Part shown: one piece after another, positions 52,356-62,584 of the stretch
Numbering within the stretch: the first letter of the stretch is position 1
Layout: each line of letters starts with the position of its first letter
Assembly (NCBI GenBank): GCA_963931925.1
Contig: OZ007567.1
Span: forward strand, 94,499,778-94,563,777
DNA length: 64,000 bases
Reading direction: 5' to 3'
Origin: Onchidella celtica
Lineage: Eukaryota > Mollusca > Gastropoda > Systellommatophora > Onchidiidae
Translations under genes and position numbers: made by a program
The notes under the pieces: generated by a model
Database searches by the model: none
Told to the model about the DNA's origin: nothing
The model's input: the letters and a program-made list of their open reading frames with translations, nothing else

Positions 52356-54092
52356 CTCTCTCAGTTTCTCGGGTAGTACCACTTGCCTTATAACCGTCGC
52401 CTGTCTCAGGTCCTTGTAGATCCGGTACAGTACTCCTCCATGTTTCTCAAAATGAACAGATTTATTGCCTCTATTAGTTGGGATCTTCTTCTGCTCTAAC
52501 TTCCTAATGTCTTCGTCTTCTTCTTGGAGTCGGATAAGTTCCTCTCTATCCACTCCCGCGTGCCGTTCTGCCCTCGGCACCTTCAGCGACGTAGACCGGT
52601 CCTTCCTCTTCTCCTGGGCCCTCGTGGTCACCGCTCCTACCATCACCTCAGTATCAGGGTCGTACGGGTCCTTCGCTCCGTCCACGTTCCCGACTACTAG
52701 GTCGCAGATGGTCTCCGGGAGACACAGCGCCGTCACTTTGCCCGTCAGGTAAGGCGTCTTCACGTCGATAACGGCTTCCTCCGCCGCTAGCAAGGAGTTA
52801 TCGATCCTCGCGATAAGTTTCTTCCCACCGGTGAGCTGTCCGTCGTCCACCAGTGCTCGCCGCACCACTACACCTTCACAGCCGGTATCTCTTAGGACAT
52901 CTACCGCTCGATTTCCAATCAAGCCCTTCATCACTGGTAACTTCAGTTTCTCCACGGTCCTTCCGTCACTGCATCCTCCGCAAGTAACAGGCACCGCTAA
53001 CTGTAGCTTCCCGTCCTTCATTACCGCTTGAACGTTGATGCTGGTGTCAGCCGTCGTCGCATCCTGTCTCGACGACTCGTCCGCCGCTATCACTACGGCC
53101 GCCGCCGCCTTGTTCGGCTTGCCTCGTCCCATATCCTTCTGGGCTGGACACATCCTCCGAACGTGGCCTGGCTTTCCACAAAGGTAACATTTCAACTCAC
53201 CTTTGTCGTTTAACTTTGCACGACACTCCGTCGCCTTGTGTCCCGGCCTCTGGCACCTATGGCAGACCTGTGGGCTTCTGTCTCCGTTGGGCCTCTGTCG
53301 CACTGGCCGGCTCTGCAGTCTGGCGCTCCCGCTGAGCGTCCGGTTCCTCGCTACCAGGTACGCCTCCGCTGAATCTGCGATGTCCTGTAGCGTCTTTGGT
53401 TTCCTCTCCCTCACATGGGTTGCAAGGTCTGGTGGGCAGGCATCCATGAATTGCTCTCTGACGAACAGATCTCTCACTCCTTCGTAGGTCTCCTCCGTCT
53501 TCGACAGCTTTATCCACCTCTCTAGATAGGTCTTGATCCTGGTCAAAAACATTCCAACATCTTCTCCATCTTCAGGCTTACCTTGTCTGAACATGAGTCT
53601 GTATCCGTCCTCTGACAGGTTGTACCTCTTCTGCAACGCTTCCTTGACCTTGTCGTAGCCCTTGGCTTCGTCGATCGGTAGTCTGCAGAAGCACTCCAAA
53701 GCTCTCCCGGTCAGCAGGGCAGACAGTGATGTCGTCCAGGTGGATCTGGGCCATTCAGCTGTCTCAGCAAACCTCTCAAACCGCAGCAACCAGCTATCCA
53801 GATCGTCCTTCTTGTCCTGAAATGCAGGTAGCTTGGGTCTCTTAGAACTGGCGTGGTCGCTGGTCCCCTGCGTCGACTCGCCTCCACGCTGATGGCGGAT
53901 CCTCTCCATCTCCAGCTCGTGTTGTCGTTGAGCCTCCTTCTCTTGAGCCTCTATCTTCAGTTGCCCCATGCGATCTTGCCTCTCTCTCTCTCTTTCCTCC
54001 CTTAGGCCTTCACGGATGTAGTCCTGTCTCTCCTTCCCAGTGAGCTCCAAGGCGTCTGCTTCCTGGCTAAGCCTTCCAATAACCTCCGACAT
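52197..54092 (-). CDS. gag: Gypsy element gag and protease
   Basis: The frame starts at ATG 54090-54092, about 85 bp after the primer site. The N-terminus is a charged coiled coil (residues about 15-70, ERERERQDRMGQLK), then a capsid-like region (about 85-260, with LDSWLLRFERFAETAEW and DLFVREQFMDACP). Two CCHC zinc knuckles follow, CHRCQRPGHKATEC (about 277-290) and CYLCGKPGHVRRMC (about 301-314). A retropepsin-like protease has VLRDTGCEG, with the DTG active site, near residue 400. The last section (about 530-575) leads towards the integrase N-terminus and ends in about 55 residues read from the nested SINE. Normally the polyprotein would continue. Confidence 0.88.
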   Translation of the reverse strand: MSEVIGRLSQEADALELTGKERQDYIREGLREERERERQDRMGQLKIEAQEKEAQRQHELEMERIRHQRGGESTQGTSDHASSKRPKLPAFQDKKDDLDSWLLRFERFAETAEWPRSTWTTSLSALLTGRALECFCRLPIDEAKGYDKVKEALQKRYNLSEDGYRLMFRQGKPEDGEDVGMFLTRIKTYLERWIKLSKTEETYEGVRDLFVREQFMDACPPDLATHVRERKPKTLQDIADSAEAYLVARNRTLSGSARLQSRPVRQRPNGDRSPQVCHRCQRPGHKATECRAKLNDKGELKCYLCGKPGHVRRMCPAQKDMGRGKPNKAAAAVVIAADESSRQDATTADTSINVQAVMKDGKLQLAVPVTCGGCSDGRTVEKLKLPVMKGLIGNRAVDVLRDTGCEGVVVRRALVDDGQLTGGKKLIARIDNSLLAAEEAVIDVKTPYLTGKVTALCLPETICDLVVGNVDGAKDPYDPDTEVMVGAVTTRAQEKRKDRSTSLKVPRAERHAGVDREELIRLQEEDEDIRKLEQKKIPTNRGNKSVHFEKHGGVLYRIYKDLRQATVIRQVVLPEKLREYLYLYLYLYNSLIPFGKFCLCAIAPQLQLEQARRRHSAAPVGVFFFFLVVGG

Positions 54093-54176
54093 GTTGTAGA
54101 TAGCTTGTCGATATTCTACAATAAACTATGTAAATAAATCTAGTAATTTTGATCTGGTCCGCTCGAATACGGTCGG

Positions 54177-54194
54177 ATCCCGGACGAGCCCCCA
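54177..54194 (-). other. Primer binding site complementary to tRNA-Pro
   Basis: On the minus strand TGGGGGCTCGTCCGGGAT lies three bases after the 5' LTR. It is the 18-nt complement of the 3' end of tRNA-Pro, the same primer site used by gammaretroviruses. An intact 18/18 match supports recent activity. Confidence 0.9.
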
Positions 54195-54197
54195 ATA

Positions 54198-54817
54198 TGT
54201 AACAGCTGAGGTTGTTCTAGCACGTTATAGTAGGGGGGAGTTAGTTGATCTAACTACAACCCTTTAGAAAACGAAACTATTACAGCTGTAAAATAGATAA
54301 ACACGAGATCCGACGATAGATTAAATAATACTAAAGTTTAATAACTGTATAGTGAACAATAAATTACTAGGAAGACGCCAGCTAAACTAAATATCTACGC
54401 CACACAAAAGGAAACTCACTTACTCACCCCCCAACCACTCACACAGGTCTATATATATAAACATTTCTATAGAAAGTTCCCGAAATAAACGTTACCTTTG
54501 CCCTCGCACAAACTAACCAATCACGCATCAATACGTCATCAGGTTACATCACCCAAGGCCAAATCTGGCGTAAACATTCGTTTCCACAACGTTATCGAAT
54601 ATTCGGGAACATACTAATATTTACTGAACGAGTCAAAACACCTGACAACAAGCGAGCGAGGAAAAAAACTACTCACTAGAAAAGAAGGTCAGGTCACGGA
54701 GTACAGCACACTCTGGCGGTGGTCAACAATAAAATGAAAAAAGTAGTGGACACATGCTCAGCCACCAGCACAACAACAAAACCGGGGGAGGGCAAGGGGT
54801 AGCCCGCAGATGCTACA
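54198..54817 (-). repeat. 5' LTR of the Gypsy element (620 bp)
   Basis: The upstream LTR in element orientation, 620 bp, matching 48044-48663 with two differences. TATA-like TATATATATA lies near 54451-54460 and would fit a promoter. Confidence 0.93.
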
Positions 54818-54822
54818 CCCGA

Positions 54823-55053
54823 GACACAGGATATCGAGACGGACCAATTCATCATTTTCCGTCCGCCAGCTTGTGCGCGTACCATCCATGTCAACACTGC
54901 AACAATCCGTACTACACCCCCTTCATAATTGAAGGAAAAGGACTAGTATCACAGAGCTCCGTGAGTAGTGCTCACCGTGTTTATACGCGCACAAGCAGTG
55001 GACGGAATAGTGAAAGAAGGAATGGTCCATCTCGGTATTCTGTGAGCTCGGGG
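54823..55053. mobile_element. MITE family A, copy 2
   Basis: The left arm (54830-54884: ACAGGATATCGAGACGGACC ... TTGTGCGCGTA) and right arm (about 54990-55050) are imperfect inverted repeats of about 55-60 bp. The middle matches the 2.1-kb copy in the opposite orientation. The Gypsy element inserted precisely at its left edge: the target duplication CCCGA is shared with the MITE's flank. Confidence 0.6.
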
Positions 55054-55448
55054 CAAACATTCTCACGACAACCCTCCCCCCCCCCTTTCCTCTTTCCTCC
55101 ACCAAAATACAAAGATTAACACACATATACACACACAAGCCTGTAAACTGACCACCTGGTCTGCACAATTATAATGACAACTACCGGAGATCATTTATCT
55201 GACTGAAAATAAACCATAATATTGCTCATGCTATTCATTGCCGTATTATGTTTTCTCTGTAGCAGGAAGAATTGTTTTCTCATGCACTTCAGAAATGATG
55301 GGGAAAAAATCAGTTTAACTTTACACAGTAAGTTTACCATTTTACGATGCAATAATCATATGGGCTCTGTGCTTTTTGCCTCTGGTATAAATTCTAGTGT
55401 TTCTATTCTGTAACTGCTAATGTGTTTATGGTTGGTTCATTTACTTAC
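55054..55448. other. Possible terminal exon and 3' flank of the arrestin-fold gene
   Basis: On minus, the AG pair in ACATTAG|CAGTTACAG|AATAG (about 55403-55420) offers acceptors after which the phase carried from the exon at 55449-55545 gives a stop within one to five codons. That would end the protein at about 272-275 aa. I see no other coding exon here. Confidence 0.35.
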
Positions 55449-58400
55449 GCAGAGTTTTCTCAGCTACACTGCTACTGTTGATGACTGAGACAGGTATGGA
55501 AATGACTGCTGTAGAATGGTCCATGTGTTGGTCTTTAGCCATCACCTGGTGGGGTGGGGTAGGGTGGGAGAGTACAAAGGTCAAGTAACCATATGAATGG
55601 AATACAAGCCATGGCGGTATGTACTTTAAAAAAAATCTGCCATGCCAAAGACCAGTGATGTCTTGGTAGGCACAGAATAATGTCATTAAGAGTGTTTCAC
55701 ATCTAACAATTCTCGTCTGTGCACAGGGAACGCCGAATGCGATTTTAATATTTTTAACTATTAACTTTCCAACATAATACATACTAGCTGAGGTCCCCGG
55801 TCCTGCCCGGGATCAATCGGTTTGAATATTGGTTTCAGTTTTGGGTAGTTATTATGGACCTGCTTCATCTGGCCTGTTCCTATTAATTTGTTTATTTTAT
55901 TTTTGTTTGTTTGTTTTTAAATAAGTCTTACTGCTCTGCCTTTGTGAGTTGACACCCTGCCCATCCTCTACAACAGCATGATTTGCGTACAGGTTAGTGT
56001 GTTTGATAGTGAACACATCGCAGGAAGTGATAACGAAACCTTAAAATGGCGAACCAAGACTCGAAATAGATCTAAATCATGGCGAAACAAATTTCCAATA
56101 AAAAAAACTACACCGATTTGAGACTTCTATTAAAAACTGTGCACTCTTACATCCATTGTGATGCACCACGTAAAATTTGAAGTCTGAGTGTTGAGTGATT
56201 CAGAAGCCGTTTGCAACGAAAAATCTCAAGTCCACAAATATATATACTATAGATTCAATAAAAACAGCAACAGCCATCATTTTTCAATCCCCCCTCCCTC
56301 CCCCTTTCCCATGACAGCTGCATTCGAACCCCCGGACCACAGCTCATCCAGAACTAGAACTGTCTCTGGTTCATCCATGTCTCACCACCCAGGGCTGTAT
56401 GTACATCATTATGCCCCCCCCCCTCCCGGGCAGATTCTTTTACCATGCAGGATTTTCTTCCCCGTTTCAAAAAACCAATGTAGAAATTTGCATGCACGGG
56501 ACCTCCTAAACTCTTGGAGCTCCTGGGCAACTGGCCAGTGTGCCCATGTGTGAAGACAGCTCTGTCGCCACAACTTCACGGTAACCATGCTCACCAGAAA
56601 GTAATACTCACATGAAGAGATTTCCCGAACTAGTAACTAAAAGAACTTACTAGCAGGAAGAATCTGGACTCCAGTGCCACATCTCGAGATTGGGATGGAG
56701 GTCCGGTGGTAGGCATTACGTCATCAATGCGCATCCGGAGAGAAAGTTTGGTGTCCTTTTTCTTGCGAACAACCCTAGTCTCCCTCCCTGTGTCTCCACA
56801 CATGGGACATGAATGTATTATGGCGTCGATTGATTTATCAATCATCGTCCTCTCCTGTAACAAGGTAAGACACCGTAGTTCAATATTTTACCGTCACTCT
56901 GTATCACTCACCATAATTAACTGACAGTTTCACAAAACAATACGAACTGAAAGCGTCTAAACTGAATTACTAATGTAAACCACACACTCCTTTTGGAAAC
57001 GCTATAAAGAGTTATACACTATATATCAAGAGCTAGAGTGAATGAAATGTTCCGTTTTTCACAGCTCTCACTTCGAAACTGCAAGTTTTAAACAAATGAA
57101 ATTCACAAACCAGTAATAATTAATACATGTATGCTTAAATTTTATTGTTTAACACAACAGGTCCCAACCATTGTAAGCAAGTTTTAGTCGCCTCCTCTTC
57201 TGATAGTACTGGCAATGCATTTTTGCTTTAATCCTTCACAAATTGTACAGTGTGGGTTATTTAAAGATCTGGTTATTACCCCGCCCCCCCCCAAAAAAAC
57301 CCACCAAAAACCCTAGACGTTTTACTCCCCTCCCCCCCCCCCCCCCAAACAAGAAAAAAAAAAAAAACAACTCCACTGGGAAAGTCTGGTTCAGAGTTAG
57401 ATGTCTGGCTTCGAACTTCATAATATTATTTCTAGACATACATGAAGGCAAGCTTGGGAAATGCAGCTCAGTAAGCTTAATAATATGTTTCGTGCAACAG
57501 CGGTTTACCCCTTTTAGGACAGTAAAGACTGTAATTTTAGGTTTGCTGTCTCCATGTGTACCCGTCAATGTCAACTGCACATCGAAAGGTTTACTGGTGT
57601 AGATGACAGTGCTGGATAGGTGGGCTTTCACTGACACAACACCAGACAATGTTTTGTCTTTGTCACTGAGTTTCAGTGATCCTGTGGCAGTCATTGGTTT
57701 CTGAAAAGATAATGAGATAGTAAATATAATATGATATTCGAAGCGATGTATAAGTCTCTAAGTATCTTATGTTCGGAAGCGGAAACGGCTACGGGAACGT
57801 CAAAAACCCTTCAAATAGTAAAATAGAATGTTTTCATGTGTACGGGACACACCAGGGATACACCATTCCGTACACATGGAAACATTTTTTTTTTTAACCA
57901 CTTGATGGATTTTTGCTCTTTCCGTTTCCGTACACATGAAAACGCAGCTTAATACATGTGTCGCTTTAACCCTCAAATGCACCGTGTTGCAACCGTGAAA
58001 AACTTCACCAATCTTCTTTATTTGGGACCACTTTGAAATATCAATAATTTTCCTTAATAACTGTTTATTTTTTTCACGTTCATTTGACCAAAGGTACTAG
58101 ATTGATAAGATCAGACACTCTCTTCTTCGGGCCTCTTAAAATACCGTTTACATCCGCTGACGGGCACCGCCCACTCTCGGCGCGCAGAACCAGTGCTTCG
58201 TACAATGGATTTGCATTGAAAATATGACAACACCGATCGGTTTCGCTGTCATTACTAGGTGCAAAGGACGTCAATCCTACACGCCAGGTTTCCCTAGGCC
58301 CGACGGCTGGGAAATTAATTTCTTGTTGTCACAAGTCAGCGTCAGCAATAGCCAGCACTAAAGACCAAGCGCCTTTCATGTCTGCTGTATACCATAATAT

Positions 58401-61400
58401 AAATAGCGGGTGAATAATAATCGACAAGAGTGAGAAAAATAATTACCCGAAAAACCAAACCATAGAATTACGAAAAAAAAATAATTGTATGTTGCAAAGC
58501 CTCGCGGTAGAAAACGAGAAAGAAACTCCACAAAGAACTACAAAAGAAATGAAAACGAAAGAGAACAGGGAGAAGTGCATTCAGTCATCGAGGCCCTTCT
58601 TCAAAACAGTACAAAACAAAAAATGTGGCCTGCCGTGCACGGAATCAGTGGAAACAATGTAACCGTAAGCAAATGAAATTCTAACAACATAAAAAAAAAA
58701 GGAAATATTGAATACCCAGAATAAATCAGAGGGATGAAAAGGACCGTGGAAAATTCTCCAATTAAAAATGCATAAAGCAGTAGACAAATAGCAACCAAGC
58801 ACATTCCTGTATCCATGTGTACCCGTCATTGTCAGCTATATAACCCATGTGTACCCGTCATTGTCAGCTGTATATATACAACCCATGTGTTCCCGTCATT
58901 GTCAGCTGTATAACCCATGTGTTCCCGTCATTGTCAGCTGTATAACCCATGTGTTCCCGTCATTGTCAGCTGTATAACCCATGTGTTCCCGTCATTGTCA
59001 GCTGTATAACCCATGTGTTCCCGTCATTGTCAGCTGTATAACCCATGTGTTCCCGTCATTGTCAGCTGTATATCCCATGTGTACCCGTCATTGTCAGCTG
59101 TATATCCCATTTGTACCCGTCATAGTCAGTTGTATACCCCATGTGTACCCGTCACTGTCAACTGTATATCCCATATTTAGTACCCGTCATTGTCAGCTGT
59201 ATATGGAAATCAAAGTGTTTTGGTCTCTAAACCAGGGAGGCGAAAAGTGCTCTTTTTGTGGTCTCTAAACCAGGGAGGCGAAAAGTGCTCTTTTTGTGGT
59301 CTCTAAACCAGGGAGGCGAAAAGTGCTCTTTTTGTTGGACATGCATAAAACATGCTAAATAGTTATACTTACAGTACTGCAATTCGAGTCGATGTGTGGT
59401 TTGCTCAGCACCTCGAGCATCCTTCCAAACAGGTTTTTCGGCTCTTCGCTGAGGAATCAGATAAATGAAAGCTTTGAGTGACAATGTCAACAATGACTAA
59501 AAAAAAACAACAAAACAAACAACATACATGAGCATAGTAAAACGTGCAGCTGCGCTCTTGGATAATTTGACAAAGACACACAAAAAAGAAGGCCAAGATC
59601 GCATTCAGATCCGAGCAGCCCATTCAGGGGGATGCGTTGAAATGCTGGAACGGACGGGAATACCCAGTGGCTTTTAATGTACTGTGTTTAAAAAAAAAAA
59701 ATGACCGAGCCCATTCTAGAAATGTGCAAAAAGGTTAAAAATATAAATTTAAAAAAAAAGCTTTACCCCAGGGTAATTTAGGGTAAATAAGCCTGCGGTT
59801 ATCGGTTTCCATATAATTATATTGTGTGGACAAGGGGTTCTTACGCCAGTTTCATAAACAACAGCAGTGTCTGCAAGGCAGTAAAGACCACACAATATAT
59901 TTTTTTTTTCATTATGGGAATGTTCGCTGGCTTCACTCCTACAGTTTCAGTTTGGGTTAACGGCGCATCGGCACGGTAACCGCCACTTCACACATTTCAC
60001 TCACACGGCCACACCCGTCCATTCCACCCAGTCAAACTTCATAGCGTCCAGTTTACCCACATAGTCTAAAGCACCCACTCCGTGGAGTAAAATACTCTCT
60101 GTATGTAATTAATTTAATTAATATTAATCAAACTTATTAAGTTGAAAACAATTTGTATTGTTCACTTAAACTGCCTTGCTATTAAATGATTAAAAAGCAT
60201 ACAATATTATAATTTTCATATTACAGCGTAGCCGAGCCACTCAAGGTCCTCTTTTGGTATGCACCTTTGCGAGAGCTCCTGTGTAATTTTTAGCAAGAAG
60301 CCTCCAAGTTCCATCTAGCTTTAGGGGCTCAGCAAGCAGCGTTGCCGGTCTTTGGGATTTTTCCCAAGATCTTGGGATTTTGTGGGTTACCCTGGGATCT
60401 GGTCATTTTTTTTTCTTCAAAACCCTGGGATTCTTATTATTTCTTTGTTAAAAAAGGTCATAGACCGTTCTGCCATTCGCAGTGCCGTTTGCGACTTGGA
60501 AGGTGAATACAGACTAGTGGGCTAAAGGACAGTTGAGTTTTCTTTTGTTATGAGGATTTTTTTTGATTTTTGCGTCACCCACGAGCTAATCATTGCTTAG
60601 TTTAAATTCAAAGTATTATGAAGTTAATTTAAATGTATTTTTTAATGTTAAAAAAAAAATCTTGGGATTTTGTACCTCATTTGGGGAATTTTTTCACCAG
60701 TGTCTTGGGATTTTTGAAAATCCTCACCGGCAACGCTGTCAGTAAGTCTTGAGTCTGGCAATCTGAACAGGAAAGTTACCTTAAAGCATCTGTGATCTCA
60801 AAATGGAGGCAATAAAAGACAGAGAGCATCTTGTCATAATAGGTCCCATAAGCATCCTTCGGTAGGTCGAAATGGAACCGATGATGAGTGACACCATAAG
60901 GAATAAATGCTGTCTGGTTTGGACCTGTTGCACATTAAAAACAGAAACAAGGAAAGGTCAGAGTGAGCTATAGTGACGCAGTAACTATGTAAACAATTGA
61001 TTATTTTGTTGACTGAGATGAAAACTTCCGCCCAGTCGCTTAAAAGATGAGAAAACAAATTGAGACTGATGTTTCTCGTTTCAAGGCCCGAGACTGGAGG
61101 TAATTTAGTAAAGCAAGATAGGCCTAATATCGGCTACCACAAATCCAACTCAAGTTAGGCCCAAATCTCAACGGTAGCTTTGCTACTGTTGAGCCAATGG
61201 TCAGCTTGAGTTTGAGTTTCAGTTTGGGTTCAACGGTATGTCAGCATAATAACGGCTACTTTGCGCCTTTGGAGTCGCTTTTTTTTTTTTTGCACATGAC
61301 TTTAGGCCTAGCTTGATTTTCTAAATTTGATCAATGGTCAGTTAAGTTATCAAATGGGTCGTGGCCATAGGTGTTTTTGATGAGGATGAAGTAGGTCTAA

Positions 61401-62390
61401 CCAAAGTATTAACATAATTAGGTCACGGTTCTCTTGGCAATTCACTTATCGGGCAATAGCGGCGCACTTTGCAGTCAGTTTCCGTTTAAAGATGGACTGT
61501 AATTAAAAAAAGAAAAAAAGATATCGGCCTACTTTAGTTTTCTCGTGATAAAGTCAACTGGTCAAGACTGTGTTATTTGAGGCATGTAAAAGATGCAACT
61601 TTGTTCCAGAAGAAATGCTATTGATTTGTCTCAGTAGACTTCAAAACTTTCTGCAGCTACCAAGATTTGGGGAAAGAATTCTTCCTCCGGAAGAAAACAA
61701 GGAAGAACAAACCCTTCAGCAGTCCAACTAAAAGGTCTGTGGAAGTTTCAGTGCCCCAGCGTGTACGGATGGTTTTCTTTCTGACCATATTTTGTGAGGA
61801 GTTGATGCTAGAGCAGTTCGCGGGTGCTTTATCGGACGCTGGTTTAATGACCAGTCGATGTCACGGCCGTCTCTTTGTAAGACTACTTTTTGTTTGGAAA
61901 GATTTCCAAATCAGGGTATATTCATTCAATGAACGTTTATTTCATGTTTGGACTTAATCGCCGAGCTACACGTTAACTACAAAAACATCCACCTAGACGA
62001 TTAACGTCAGGGAGGAACAGACGCACAGACATTCCTGAAATGGCGTGTTGAGGCACCGTCGCTAATCTTCCCTCTTTGTTCATTCAGAGTGTGATTTCCT
62101 CATGTAAAAAGCTTACTAAGAGATTTCGTTCCAAGCAACAAGTAAAAGGGAGAAATCTGGGGAGATATGGGGGTGGGGCCGAGGGCGGGGAGTCCTTTAT
62201 CGTGACACCGAACGTAGAAGTTCCTCAGAGTATCTTATTGCCAAGACCCAGTGGACGCATTAGGCAGCGCCGTATGTCTGAGTCACTCACCTCTGTGAAA
62301 GACATGCTCGTCCTGTTCGAAGACAACTCTGGCCAGGGCTTCCTCGGGCTCAAAGATTCCACGAGCGAGGCAGATGGCTGTCAGGCGCAT
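55449..62390 (-). CDS. Arrestin-fold protein, six linked exons
   Basis: Exons on minus: 62390..62291, 60924..60780, 59448..59373, 57700..57509, 56854..56651 and 55545..55449. All have GT-AG sites and compatible phases, and the total is 814 bp (271 codons plus one base). ATG 62388-62390 is the first Met after an in-frame TGA about 37 bases upstream. The N-terminal half has a GVTHHRFHFDLPKDAYGTYY motif like the GxHxFPFxFxLP signature of arrestin/VPS26 N-domains. The second half has a second beta-sandwich pattern (SLKLSDKDKTLSGVVSVKAH, then YTSKPFDVQLTLTGTHG), ending in a hydrophobic strand VISIPVSVI as in arrestin C-domains. A CPMC pair at exon 5 could bind metal. Length agrees with VPS26C or arrestin-like proteins (about 270-330 aa). 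Such proteins act as trafficking or ubiquitin adaptors. I cannot match it to a named member. An alternative is splicing of the last exon to the giant ORF, which is also phase-compatible. Confidence 0.6.
58811..59208. repeat. 32-bp tandem array, 12 copies, matching an exon
   Basis: Twelve units of about 32 bp (core CCATGTGTACCCGTCATTGTCAGCTG, given here by position 58811-58836) lie in the intron of the arrestin-fold gene upstream of the exon at 57509-57700. That exon contains a 26-bp segment (57552-57577) differing by two bases from the common unit and by one from the copy near 59140. No spacers, so not CRISPR-like. Confidence 0.9.
59217..59334. repeat. 38-bp tandem array, three copies
   Basis: The unit TGGTCTCTAAACCAGGGAGG, then CGAAAAGTGCTCTTTTTG, occurs three times with a 38-bp period, directly after the 32-bp array. 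It lies 39 bp from the exon at 59373-59448 (minus donor side). Confidence 0.9.
60337..60738. mobile_element. hAT-type MITE, 402 bp
   Basis: The terminal inverted repeats CAGCGTTGCCGG (60337-60348) and CCGGCAACGCTG (60727-60738) are perfect over 12 bp. They are flanked by the 8-bp target duplication TCAGCAAG (60329-60336) and TCAGTAAG (60739-60746), one mismatch, which is the hAT size. Inside are several near-copies of CTTGGGATTTTGT but no ORF. It lies in an intron of the arrestin-fold gene, about 40 bp from an exon. Confidence 0.85.
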
Positions 62391-62459
62391 CGTCAGACCT
62401 GGACAGTGGTCAACAATAACTGCAGATCATCAGTGGTGTTCTGGATGACACTGAAGTGA
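61657..62459 (+). other. Candidate two-exon gene fragment on the plus strand
   Basis: A plus-strand exon-like block 61657-61876 (acceptor CTTTCTGCAG, donor CTTT|GTAAGA) encodes a protein-like sequence with EFFLRKKTRKNK and MVFFLTIFCEELMLEQF. A second block from 62088 (acceptor TTTGTTCATTCAG) joins in phase and encodes KKLTKRFRSKQQ and RRMSESLTSVKDMLVLFED, ending TGA 62457-62459. I recognise no domain. Its 3' part overlaps the first exon of the minus-strand arrestin-fold gene, so at least one may be fortuitous. A bidirectional or overlapping pair is possible. Confidence 0.3.
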
Positions 62460-62584
62460 CTGACATCCTCAGTTATAAACTACACGTTAAAAGTGACCCA
62501 AATTATTCATTGTTCATGAAATTTTAGAATGGTTAACACACTCCATGGCTATAAATATATACATATATATAATTATATTTTTAT

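Larger units (their letters stand above)
48044..54817 (-). mobile_element. Ty3/Gypsy-type LTR retrotransposon with PR-INT-RT-RH order
   Basis: A 6774-bp element with 620-bp LTRs at both ends, flanked by the 5-bp direct repeat CCCGA (48039-48043 and 54818-54822). I count two differences between the LTRs, so the insertion is recent. Both coding frames are on the minus strand: gag plus protease, then integrase, then RT and RNase H. This domain order is the Ty1/copia order but the sequences are Gypsy-type (GPY/F module after integrase, gag zinc knuckles). The Gmr1 group of Ty3/Gypsy elements, best known from deuterostomes, has this arrangement. A SINE fragment interrupts the coding region. No envelope-type ORF is seen. 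Confidence 0.93.
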
